A stretch of DNA of 64,000 nt. Source: Micromonospora arida (GTDB lineage Bacteria > Actinomycetota > Actinomycetes > Mycobacteriales > Micromonosporaceae). The translations under genes were made by a program, and so were the position numbers. Below the pieces are notes generated by a model. That model was not told where the DNA came from. It ran no database searches and was given only the letters and a program-made list of their open reading frames with translations. Below are positions 16,744 through 24,450 of the stretch, one piece after another (positions within the stretch are counted from its first letter, which is position 1; each line of letters starts with the position of its first letter). The DNA lies in the NCBI RefSeq assembly GCF_003857035.1, contig NZ_QGSY01000275.1, positions 62,001 through 126,000 on the forward strand, given 5' to 3'.

Positions 16744-19164
16744 GTGGAACAACGAATGCGACGGGCGACCCGAGGACGGGTCGCAGCGCTCGCGACAGTC
16801 GGCCTGATGCTGACCACGGGGTTCGTCGCCCCGGCAGCGCCGGTCCAGGCCGCCGACACGAACCTCGTCGTCAACGGCGGCTTCGAGGACGGCCTGGCCA
16901 ACTGGTTCGTCAACAACGGAAACGCCTCCGACGGCGCCCAGCTGTCGGCCACGTCGGACGCCCACTCCGGCGCGAACGCGGCGCTCGTCACCAGCCGGAC
17001 GACCACCGGGTCCGGCCCGATGCAGGACCTCAGCGGCAAGGTGCAGGCCGGCCAGGCCTACACCCTCACGGCCCGCATCAAGTACGAGAACGAGAGCGGA
17101 CCGGCGACGAAGCAGTTCTTCGCCACCATGCACTACGGCGGTGGCACCTACACCAACCTGGTCAGCGTGACCGCCACGAAGGGCCAGTGGGCACAGTTCA
17201 ACGGAACGTTCACGATCCCGACGACGCAGAGCGTGTCGACGGCGCGCCTGTTCTTCGAGACCCCCTGGACGAGCACGCCGTCCACCGACCCGGCTCTGCA
17301 CCTGATGGACTTCAAGCTCGACGACGTGTCCGTGGTCGGCGCCGCGCCGCCCGCGCCCGCGTCGAAGACCATCGAGGTCGTCGGCAAGCTGCCCGGCGAG
17401 CACAACCCGTTGATCGGGCACAAGTTCGGGGCTGACGGTTTCGGCCTCGTGCACGACGGTCGGGTCTACATGTACATGACCAACGACACCCAGGGCTACG
17501 CCCCGAACCCCACCACGGGAGTCTCGCCGGGGATCAACTACGGCGACATCAACCAGATCACGGTGATCTCCTCCGAGGACCTCGTGAACTGGACGGACCA
17601 CGGTGAGATCCAGGTCGCCGGCCCCAACGGGGTGGCCCCGTTCACCGCCAACTCGTGGGCTCCGGGCATCACCAAGAAGGTGGTGAACGGAGTGGAGAAG
17701 TTCTTCCTCTACTACGCCAACGGCGGTGGTTCCAGCAACGTGATCACGGGTGCGTCGCCGCTCGGCCCGTGGACCAGCGAGCGCACCAGCACGCTGATCG
17801 ACGGCCGTACCCCCGGCGCCGAGAGCGTCGCGTGGAAGTTCGACCCGGCCCCGTTCGTCGACGACGACGGCCAGCCGTACCTCTACTTCGGTGGTGGTCC
17901 CGCGTCGACGAGCATGCCGCCGGCCGAGCGCTTCAACAACCCGAAGAACATCCGGTCGATCGAACTCGGCGACGACATGGTCTCCACCGAGGGAACGGCC
18001 GCGGTGGTCGACGCCCCGGTCGCCTTCGAGGCGGGCCACGTCTTCAAGCGCGAGGGTAAGTACTACTTCTCGTACTCCTCGCACTTCGGCGGGAACGACT
18101 TCGGTGGCAGCCAGCAGCCGCTCCCCGGTTACCCCGGGGGTGGCCAGATCGGCTACATGATCTCCGACGGGCCGATGTCGTGGCCGAAGGAGACCTACGC
18201 CGGGGTGCTCTTCCCGAACCAGTCGCAGTTCTTCGGGGCCGGCACCGGTGGCAACAACCACCAGTCGGTGTTCGAGTTCGGGGGCAGGTACTACTTCACG
18301 TACCACGCCCCGACGCTGAACAAGCGCATCAACGGCAACACCACCCAGGGGTACCGCAGCCCGCACATCCAGGAACTGACCTTCAACCCGGACGGCACCA
18401 TCCAGCAGGTCGTCGGCACCTACGCCGGCGTGGACCAGGTCCGCGACTTCGACCCGTACCGCGTCTTTGAGGCCGAGACGTTCGGCTGGAGCAAGGGCGT
18501 CGCGACCACGAAGGTCGACGGCAGCTCCGCCCAGTTCGGCGGCACGGCACCCAACCTCGTGGTCCGCGACATCGACAACGGGGACTGGACGGCACTGTCC
18601 TCGGTGACCTTCGGGGACAACGGCGCGCAGAGCCTGACGGCTCGGGTGCGTGCGCTCGCCGCCGGCGGGCAGATCCAGGTCCGGCTGGACGACGTCAACG
18701 GTCCCGTCGTCGGCACGGTCGCGGTGGACACGCCGGTCGGACAGTGGGCCGAGGTGACCGCCGAACTTGACGGCGTCAGCGGCGTGCACGACGTCTACCT
18801 CACCTACACCGGCCCGGCCGGCGTCGACCTCTTCGAGATCGACAACTGGGCCTTCGCGGCGGCCAGCTCCGACCTGCCCGTCACGCTCACCGCGTCCACG
18901 CGGTGCGTGGGCGGCAAGGCGTACGTGGCGGTGCAGGCGCGCAACGACCACGACGCGCCGGTGGGCATCACCCTCGAGACGCCGTACGGCGAGCGCTCGT
19001 TCACGTCCGTCGCGCCGGGCGCGAACGCCTACCAGTCCTTCAACACCCGCGCCGAGTCGGTGCCGGCGGGTTCGGCGACGGCCCGGGTGACCGGGGCGAT
19101 CGGCGGACACGACGTGACGACCGTCCGCACCGTGCAACACCCCGCCGGCACCTGCGGCGGATAA
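16744..19164 (+). CDS. Secreted multidomain GH43 enzyme (CBM4/9-like, GH43, CBM6-like, C-terminal module)
   Basis: An 806-residue exported protein. GTG 16744 has AAGGAGGATG just upstream and a signal cut near PVQA. Order: a CBM4/9-like domain (NLVVNGGFEDGLANWF..., residues ~37-200), a GH43 domain (~215-560) with Asp231 (GADG), Asp367 (FDPAPF) and Glu429 (FEAGH), a CBM6-like domain (~575-705; VFEAETF...GVHDVYLTY...FEIDNW) and the 96-residue module shared with the gene before. The first Asp sits in ADG where related enzymes usually have ADP. It resembles arabinan/xylan-active GH43 proteins. It is followed after 27 bp by a WxL-like gene and may act at the cell surface. Confidence 0.88.
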   Translation: MEQRMRRATRGRVAALATVGLMLTTGFVAPAAPVQAADTNLVVNGGFEDGLANWFVNNGNASDGAQLSATSDAHSGANAALVTSRTTTGSGPMQDLSGKVQAGQAYTLTARIKYENESGPATKQFFATMHYGGGTYTNLVSVTATKGQWAQFNGTFTIPTTQSVSTARLFFETPWTSTPSTDPALHLMDFKLDDVSVVGAAPPAPASKTIEVVGKLPGEHNPLIGHKFGADGFGLVHDGRVYMYMTNDTQGYAPNPTTGVSPGINYGDINQITVISSEDLVNWTDHGEIQVAGPNGVAPFTANSWAPGITKKVVNGVEKFFLYYANGGGSSNVITGASPLGPWTSERTSTLIDGRTPGAESVAWKFDPAPFVDDDGQPYLYFGGGPASTSMPPAERFNNPKNIRSIELGDDMVSTEGTAAVVDAPVAFEAGHVFKREGKYYFSYSSHFGGNDFGGSQQPLPGYPGGGQIGYMISDGPMSWPKETYAGVLFPNQSQFFGAGTGGNNHQSVFEFGGRYYFTYHAPTLNKRINGNTTQGYRSPHIQELTFNPDGTIQQVVGTYAGVDQVRDFDPYRVFEAETFGWSKGVATTKVDGSSAQFGGTAPNLVVRDIDNGDWTALSSVTFGDNGAQSLTARVRALAAGGQIQVRLDDVNGPVVGTVAVDTPVGQWAEVTAELDGVSGVHDVYLTYTGPAGVDLFEIDNWAFAAASSDLPVTLTASTRCVGGKAYVAVQARNDHDAPVGITLETPYGERSFTSVAPGANAYQSFNTRAESVPAGSATARVTGAIGGHDVTTVRTVQHPAGTCGG
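18874..19161 (+). repeat. Copy 2 of a 96-residue C-terminal module
   Basis: Gap-free paralogue of 16253-16540. Differences from copy 1 are spread along the module, which suggests an old duplication or two acquisitions of a circulating module rather than a recent copy. Confidence 0.85.
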
Positions 19165-19191
19165 CCCCTCATGGCGGAGAACGGAGATCAC

Positions 19192-19824
19192 ATGAACACA
19201 TACAAACGGCGACAGACACTCGCGGCCGGCGTCCTCGGCGCCGTGCTGACCGGGGCGGCTGTGCTGCCGTCGCCCGCACTGGCCGAGCCCGGTGACGACG
19301 CCAGCGTGCGGGTCACTGTCGACATCGACGAGATCAGGGAACCGGGCGTGCTCGCCCTGTCGATCGCGGGCGACGCCGTCGCGCTGTCCGAGGACGGCTC
19401 GACGCTGCTGGTACGCCAGTTCGTCGGCACGCTGCCGACGGTGACGGTCACCGACACCCGCGTCGCCGACGAGGTGCCCGACGGCGCCAACTGGGCGGTG
19501 CTCGGCAGCGCGACCGACTTCACCGGTGCCGCCGGCCAGGCGCCCATCACCGCCGACCACTTCGGCTGGAAGCCGCGCCTGCTCGACGGCGGGGAGACCG
19601 GCCTGGTCACCGAGGGCGAGGAGGTGGTGACCAGCCTGGACGAGCCGACCCAGCCGGGCAACAATGTCGGCCTCGTCGACCAGGAGCTGTTGGTCTCGGC
19701 CTTCGACTCCGAGGCCGTCGCCAGCGACTCGTACTCGGTCAACGCCGACCTGTACCTGCGGACTCCGGCGGAGGTCGCCGCCGGCGCGTACAGCTCCACG
19801 CTCACGCTCTCACTGTTCGAGTAG
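19192..19824 (+). CDS. Secreted WxL-like surface protein
   Basis: A 210-residue exported protein. ATG 19192 is preferred over ATG 19171 because CGGAGA lies close upstream and the resulting signal (NTYKRRQT, hydrophobic core, ALA cut near residue 31) has normal length. The mature part is acidic and beta-rich: VLALSI, FVGTLPTVTVTDTR, NWAVLGSATDFTG, HFGWKPRLL and a final AGAYSSTLTLSLFE. This follows the layout of WxL domains, though the second Trp of LTWTL is replaced (LTLSL). WxL domains attach proteins to peptidoglycan. With the DUF916-type gene next to it, it forms the standard WxL pair. Weak family call, strong context. Confidence 0.6.
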   Translation: MNTYKRRQTLAAGVLGAVLTGAAVLPSPALAEPGDDASVRVTVDIDEIREPGVLALSIAGDAVALSEDGSTLLVRQFVGTLPTVTVTDTRVADEVPDGANWAVLGSATDFTGAAGQAPITADHFGWKPRLLDGGETGLVTEGEEVVTSLDEPTQPGNNVGLVDQELLVSAFDSEAVASDSYSVNADLYLRTPAEVAAGAYSSTLTLSLFE

Positions 19825-19828
19825 TGGC

Positions 19829-19863
19829 CTGGGCGGGGGCCCCGGACCGGGACCCCCGCCCAG
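19829..19863 (+). terminator. Stem-loop between the WxL-like and DUF916-type genes
   Basis: CTGGGCGGGGG (19829-19839) pairs perfectly with CCCCCGCCCAG (19853-19863), starting 5 bp after the stop. It could reduce read-through into the next gene, so the abundant WxL-like protein may exceed its membrane partner. Confidence 0.65.
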
Positions 19864-19885
19864 CCCCGTGCCGAAGGGCCGATTC

Positions 19886-20965
19886 ATGACCGTCACCCCG
19901 CTGCGCCGGGCGCTCGTCGTCCTCGCCGTCGCGTCCCTCGCGGTTGCGGCCGCGCCGACCGCGGCGGCGGCGGAACCGGACCCGAAGGCCCTGACCTGGA
20001 CGGTCCAACCAGCAACCGCGACCGGGCCGGACCAACGCCGATGGATCAACGCCAGCCTCGACCCGGGGCAGGCGGTGACCGAGCACCTGGCGGTACGGAA
20101 CTTCAGCCGCACTGCCGTCGCCTTCTCCCTGAAGGCCGCCGACGGCTATCTCACCGACAAGGGCCGCTTCAACATGCTGCCGTCCGACCGTCCCTCGGTC
20201 GACGGCGGCACCTGGATCGACGTGCAGGAGAAGGCCACCGTCGGTCCCAACGAGACACGGGTGGTGCCGTTCACGATCACGGTGCCCCAGGGCGCCACAC
20301 CGGGTGACCACCCGGCCGGCATCGCCGCGACCGTCACCAGCACGGGCGGCACGGTCAACGTCGAGAGCCGTGTCGGCTTCCGGGTGATGCTGCGGGTGAA
20401 CGGCTCCGCGCAGGCCGCTCTGGCCGTCCGGGGCCTCGACGCGACGTACTCCCCGTCGTGGAACCCCTTCGCCGGTGGCACGGTGCGGGTCCACTACACC
20501 GTCGAGAACGACGGCAACGTCTGGGTCGGCGGAACGAGTCGGGTGGCGATGTCCGACCTGCTCGGCCGGACCAACCACGACGCCACCAGCGCCGTCGAGG
20601 AGTTGCTGCCCGGCGGCGCTCGGACGGTGAAGACCCGGGCCGACGGCGTCTGGGCCCTGGGACGTCTCCGCACGACCGTCAGCACCTCGCCGACGTTGCT
20701 CGGCGACGGCCAGGCCGGGGCCGACCTCCGTCCGGCCTCGGCCACCGTCACCACCTGGGTCGTACCGTGGGCGCAGCTCGCACTCTTGGGCCTGCTGGCC
20801 GGCCTGCTCCTGGGTCTGCGGGCGGCGGCCCGGCACCGGCGGCGTCGGCTGGCCGGGCTGCTGGCCCGCGCGAGGCAGGAGGGCCGGCAGGAGGGTCAGG
20901 AGGCCGTGCTCGTCGGGGGCTCGCCCGCTGCTGCCGAAACCGACGCGGGCGACGCCCGCCGGTAA
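19886..20965 (+). CDS. DUF916-type WxL-interacting protein with C-terminal membrane anchor
   Basis: A 359-residue exported protein starting at ATG 19886. A signal peptide ends near TAAAA. The region WTVQPATATGPDQRRWI...LDPGQAVTEHLAVRNFS...PFTITVPQGATPGDHPAGIAATV matches the DUF916/WxLIP pattern (peptidoglycan-binding immunoglobulin-like). A second beta domain follows, then one membrane helix (WAQLALLGLLAGLLLGL) and a basic cytoplasmic tail ending in a Gln/Glu/Arg-rich stretch. In Firmicutes such proteins hold WxL proteins at the wall; finding the pair behind two GH43 enzymes suggests a surface-held polysaccharide-degrading assembly here too. Confidence 0.75.
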   Translation: MTVTPLRRALVVLAVASLAVAAAPTAAAAEPDPKALTWTVQPATATGPDQRRWINASLDPGQAVTEHLAVRNFSRTAVAFSLKAADGYLTDKGRFNMLPSDRPSVDGGTWIDVQEKATVGPNETRVVPFTITVPQGATPGDHPAGIAATVTSTGGTVNVESRVGFRVMLRVNGSAQAALAVRGLDATYSPSWNPFAGGTVRVHYTVENDGNVWVGGTSRVAMSDLLGRTNHDATSAVEELLPGGARTVKTRADGVWALGRLRTTVSTSPTLLGDGQAGADLRPASATVTTWVVPWAQLALLGLLAGLLLGLRAAARHRRRRLAGLLARARQEGRQEGQEAVLVGGSPAAAETDAGDARR

Positions 20966-21026
20966 CCCGTCGGCGCGAGGAAACCGCGCTGCCGGATCGC
21001 GGCGAGGCGTCGCCCGGTCCGCGGCC

Positions 21027-22328
21027 TCAGGGCTTGGACTGGCCCAGCAGCCAGCGCAGGATGCTGGCGTCCTCGTAGGTCGGCCCGAACGCCGCGTGAT
21101 AGTCCGGCGACGAGAACGCGGCGTCGGCGTACTCGGTGTAGCGCACCAGGCCGGCGGTCTGCTCGGGCGTCTTGCCCCGGGCGGCGTACGCCTGCCGCAG
21201 CACGGCCGTGGAGTTGCGCGCGCCCGAGACGTTGAGCAGGTGGTCGTGCTCGCCGTGGGTGATCCACACCGGCACCTCGGCCGCCGCGATGGCGGTCGCC
21301 TGGGCGGCGTTGACCGGGAAACCACCGGTCACCAACCCGCCGGCGAACAGGTCCGGACGCTTGGCGAACGCCTCCCAGAGCAGTTGCGAACCGTACGACA
21401 CGGTCGTCGCGTACACCCGACGGGTGTCCACCGCGAACTGGCCGACGAACTGGTCGAGCAGCTTGACCAGCAGGTCCGCCTCGGCGGCCCCACCGACCCG
21501 CTGGTGCTGGGGCGCCAGGACGATGACGTCCTCGGCGGTGCCGGTCCACCGGGGTTGGAGCCACGCGGTCGCCGGGATGTCGGCGGCGAGTTGGACGCCG
21601 AGGTTGTCGCCGTCCCAGCCCATCCCGTGACCGGGCAGGACGACCATCAGTGGGTACTTGCGGCCCGGCTGGTAGTTCTTCGGCAGGTGGTAGTGGTACG
21701 GCAGCACCATTCCGCCACTCAGGAACGAGCCGTAGGTGAACTCGTCGACCAGTTGGTTGACCGGCTTCTCGGTGACCGGTCGGGACTCGCGCGGGGTGGC
21801 CCGGGCGAGCACCGGCCCCTTGCCGGCCCCGCGGCCGGGCTGGCCGTGCACGTCCTCGCGCTGCACGACCCGGGTCGGCAGCTCGGGATTGACCTTCACC
21901 GTGCAGAGGAAGGTCGGGCACTTGGAGACGATGACCGTCGAGCCGCCGGTGTCGGCGGGGTCGAGCTCGACGATGACGTACCTTCCCGGCGCCGATCGGT
22001 GGTCGGCACGGGTGCCCGGTGTCCCGTTGGTGTAGGTGTGGGTGACGGTCCGGTCGGCGAGCTTCGGCAGGTCCTCGATGGGGTTGAAGCGGAAGTTGTA
22101 GATGGTGTCGGTCACCGAGAACGTGGCGGTGTCGAGGGTGCGGGGGTTGACCGTGGCTCCGTACTCGATCGCCACCGCCGAGACCTTCTGGCCGTACGTG
22201 TAGACGGTGGTGATCGGGGTGATGCTGCGGATTCCGTCCGTGTCGCCCCGGCTGCCGTACGCCGTGCCGGAGGCGCCGGCCAGGACGAGGGTGGCAGCGA
22301 GCGGGATCAGTCCTTTTCGCAGTCTCAT
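21027..22328 (-). CDS. Secreted alpha/beta-hydrolase esterase with N-terminal Ig-like domain
   Basis: A 433-residue protein. ATG 22328 follows GAAAGGA at suitable spacing and opens a short signal peptide. Residues ~35-150 form a beta-rich Ig-like region, ~185-433 an alpha/beta-hydrolase fold: LMVVLPGHG oxyanion-side strand, TVSYGSQL (Ser in the nucleophile elbow), GEHDHLL and a late PDYHAAFG histidine. It resembles two-domain secreted esterases such as EstA and feruloyl-type enzymes, which release acyl groups from plant cell-wall polysaccharide. Its promoter is a near copy of the importer promoter at 9271-9317, so it is probably induced together with that importer. Confidence 0.82.
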   Translation of the reverse strand: MRLRKGLIPLAATLVLAGASGTAYGSRGDTDGIRSITPITTVYTYGQKVSAVAIEYGATVNPRTLDTATFSVTDTIYNFRFNPIEDLPKLADRTVTHTYTNGTPGTRADHRSAPGRYVIVELDPADTGGSTVIVSKCPTFLCTVKVNPELPTRVVQREDVHGQPGRGAGKGPVLARATPRESRPVTEKPVNQLVDEFTYGSFLSGGMVLPYHYHLPKNYQPGRKYPLMVVLPGHGMGWDGDNLGVQLAADIPATAWLQPRWTGTAEDVIVLAPQHQRVGGAAEADLLVKLLDQFVGQFAVDTRRVYATTVSYGSQLLWEAFAKRPDLFAGGLVTGGFPVNAAQATAIAAAEVPVWITHGEHDHLLNVSGARNSTAVLRQAYAARGKTPEQTAGLVRYTEYADAAFSSPDYHAAFGPTYEDASILRWLLGQSKP

Positions 22329-22412
22329 GCGGGTCCTTTCTCGGGGGTGGTGCGCTCAGTCAGCGATCTCGCCCGGGGAGCCAGGAGTGGGACGGGTCGA
22401 CGCGAGCCGGTC

Positions 22413-22459
22413 GCTAAACTGATTTAGCAGAGCATCGATGGCGGGCCCAGCCGTGTCAA
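22413..22459 (-). promoter_or_regulatory. Promoter and LacI-type operator of the secreted esterase gene
   Basis: Read on the minus strand: TTGACA (22459-22454), 18-bp spacer, ATGCTC, then the operator (22428-22413), which is the exact 16-bp sequence found at 9302-9317. About 27 bp around the operator are the same in both promoters, while the spacers differ. This is good evidence for co-regulation by one LacI protein. Confidence 0.82.
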
Positions 22460-22570
22460 TACCGAGCGCGCAACAAGCCGGGAACCCGCGCCACCGACGG
22501 CCCGGACCGCGCTGGCCCGCACGCCCGACCCTCCCCGCGAGCACTGCAACAAACCTGCAAGCGTCAGCTA

Positions 22571-22600
22571 TTGCCTTCAGGGAAACCGCTTTCCTACGAT
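22571..22600 (+). promoter_or_regulatory. Promoter with a second class of LacI-type operator ahead of the pectate lyase
   Basis: TTGCCT (22571-22576) and TACGAT (22595-22600) are 18 bp apart, and the last 14 bp of the spacer are the palindrome GGAAACCGCTTTCC (22581-22594), a CG-centred LacI-type site. Its arms differ from those of the CTAAA and TGTTA operators. The gene-free region 22329-22817 holds this promoter, the divergent one above and a ~215-nt leader in which I see nothing else. Confidence 0.7.
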
Positions 22601-22817
22601 TGCGTTACATCGATGTTTCATTTAACGGTCGGGCGAGCGGTGTTGCCGGGCACACCCGTTCGCACGACACATCCCCGCTTCTACCAGGGCGCGAGAGACC
22701 TCGATGAAATCCTCGCGATTGACTGTCGCCAATTCCGAATGATGTTCGTCGGCAGGTGCGGTCGCGATGTCCGTCGGGGCGAAGCCTGGAACGAGACGAA
22801 TGCGAAGGTGAGGCGAC

Positions 22818-24395
22818 ATGAGACGACCAGTCGTGTTGCGACGTCAGGCGGTACTGGCCGCGGCGGCTGCGGCGGCCGTGGTGATCGCGGCCGGGGTGGT
22901 GCTGCCGACCCCGCAGGCATCGGCGGCGGTCGGTAACGCCACCGGCTACGCCACCCAGAACGGCGGGACCACCGGCGGCGCGGGCGGGCAGACGGTGCGG
23001 GCCAGCACGGGCACGGCGATCCACGCGGCACTGTGCGGACGGACCAGCAGCAGCACCCCGATCACCATCGAGGTGACCGGAACGATCAACCACGGCAACA
23101 CCAGCAAGGTGTCCGGGTCGAGCTGCAACACCGCCGCGGGCGTGATCGAGCTCAAGCAGATCAGCAACGTCACCATCATCGGGGTCGGCAGCGGCGCCGT
23201 CTTCGACCAGCTCGGCATCCACATCCGTGATTCCAGCAACATCATCATCCAGAACGTGACAGTGCGGAACGTCAAGAAGTCGGGCTCGCCCACCTCCAAC
23301 GGTGGGGATGCCATCGGCATGGAGAGCACGGTCCGCAACGTCTGGGTCGATCACGTCACCCTGGAGGCCTCGGGCGGGGAGTCCGAGGGGTACGACGGCC
23401 TCTTCGACATGAAGGACAACACCCAGTACGTGACGCTGTCCTACAGCATCCTGCGCAACTCAGGTCGCGGTGGTCTCGTCGGGTCCAGCGAGAGCGACCT
23501 GTCGAACGGCTTCATCACGTACCACCACAACCTCTACGAGAACATCGACTCCCGCACGCCGTTGCTGCGCGGCGGGGTCGCCCACATCTACAACAACCAC
23601 TACGTGAGCCTGCATGAATCCGGGATCAACTCCCGGGCAGGGGCCAGGGCCAAAGTGGAGAACAACTACTTCCGCGACTCCAAGGACGTCCTGGGCACCT
23701 TCTACACCAACGAGCGCGGCTACTGGCAGGTCGCCGGCAACGTCTTCGACAACGTGACCTGGTCCAGCGCCGGCAGTGAGAACTACCCCGCCGGCCCCAA
23801 CCCGACCTCCAACACCACGGTCAGCATCCCGTACCCGTACAGCCTGGACGGGGCGAACTGCGTGCCGGACATCGTCCGTCAGACGGTCGGCGCCAACACG
23901 GGCCTGAGGGTGTCCAACGGCAGTTGCTCGCCGCAGACCCCGCCGCCCACGACGCCTCCGCCGACCACGCCTCCGCCGACGACACCTCCGCCGACCACGC
24001 CTCCGCCCACGACGCCTCCGCCCGGCGGCGGGACCAACCTCAGCCTGGGCGCCGGCGCCGACGGCTCCAGCAAGGCCAGCGGGACCAGCTACGGCAACGT
24101 GCGTGACGGCAACCTGAGCACCTACTGGTCGCCGGCCGGGTCGACCGGCACGATCTCGATCAAGTGGGGCTCGGCGACTCAGGTGTCCCGGGTGGTGATC
24201 CGCGAGCCGTCCGGTACCCAGGGCTCCATCGGGTCCTGGCAGCTGATCAACAACGACAACGGAGCCGTCCTGGCCTCCGGTAGCGGGGCCGGTTCGATCA
24301 CCTTCTCGGCCGCCGCGATGAGCAAGATCAACTTCAAGATCAACAGCTCCAGCGGTACGCCACGGGTCGGTGAGTTCGAGACGTACGCCAGCTAG
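22818..24395 (+). CDS. Secreted pectate lyase (PL1) with Pro/Thr linker and C-terminal carbohydrate-binding domain
   Basis: A 525-residue exported protein; ATG 22818 follows GGTGAGG. The signal ends near ASA (residue ~36). Residues ~37-370 form a PL1 beta-helix: DAIGMEST...WVDHVTL (calcium-side Asp), FDMKDNTQYVTLSYS, and SRTPLLRGG containing the catalytic arginine. A linker of five PPPTT repeats follows, then a ~115-residue C-terminal beta domain (NLSLGAGADGSSKASGTSYGNVRDGN...GEFETYAS) of the discoidin-like type found on actinomycete pectinolytic enzymes. It cleaves polygalacturonate by beta-elimination outside the cell. A LacI-type operator overlaps its promoter. Confidence 0.93.
   Translation: MRRPVVLRRQAVLAAAAAAAVVIAAGVVLPTPQASAAVGNATGYATQNGGTTGGAGGQTVRASTGTAIHAALCGRTSSSTPITIEVTGTINHGNTSKVSGSSCNTAAGVIELKQISNVTIIGVGSGAVFDQLGIHIRDSSNIIIQNVTVRNVKKSGSPTSNGGDAIGMESTVRNVWVDHVTLEASGGESEGYDGLFDMKDNTQYVTLSYSILRNSGRGGLVGSSESDLSNGFITYHHNLYENIDSRTPLLRGGVAHIYNNHYVSLHESGINSRAGARAKVENNYFRDSKDVLGTFYTNERGYWQVAGNVFDNVTWSSAGSENYPAGPNPTSNTTVSIPYPYSLDGANCVPDIVRQTVGANTGLRVSNGSCSPQTPPPTTPPPTTPPPTTPPPTTPPPTTPPPGGGTNLSLGAGADGSSKASGTSYGNVRDGNLSTYWSPAGSTGTISIKWGSATQVSRVVIREPSGTQGSIGSWQLINNDNGAVLASGSGAGSITFSAAAMSKINFKINSSSGTPRVGEFETYAS
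23941..24024 (+). repeat. 15-bp coding repeat for the PPPTT linker
   Basis: Five near-identical 15-bp units encode PPPTT inside the pectate lyase linker. Third positions vary (acg/acc/aca), so the array is selected at protein level. Such arrays can vary in copy number between strains. Confidence 0.85.
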
Positions 24396-24402
24396 CGCCG
24401 AG

Positions 24403-24442
24403 CACGGGCGGGAGCGGGCAGGTGACCCCGTTCCCGCCCGTG
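24403..24442. terminator. Bidirectional stem-loop between pectate lyase and radical SAM genes
   Basis: A 16-bp arm (24403-24418) pairs with 24427-24442 with one central mismatch and an 8-nt loop. It fills the 55-bp gap between two convergent genes. Confidence 0.75.
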
Positions 24443-24450
24443 CGCGTCCG

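Noticed and set aside
16408-19560. Very long open frame on the minus strand opposite the GH43 genes
   Set aside because: It is the complement of two well-supported GH43 genes; long antisense frames arise from GC-rich third positions. No ribosome-binding site, domain or sensible composition.
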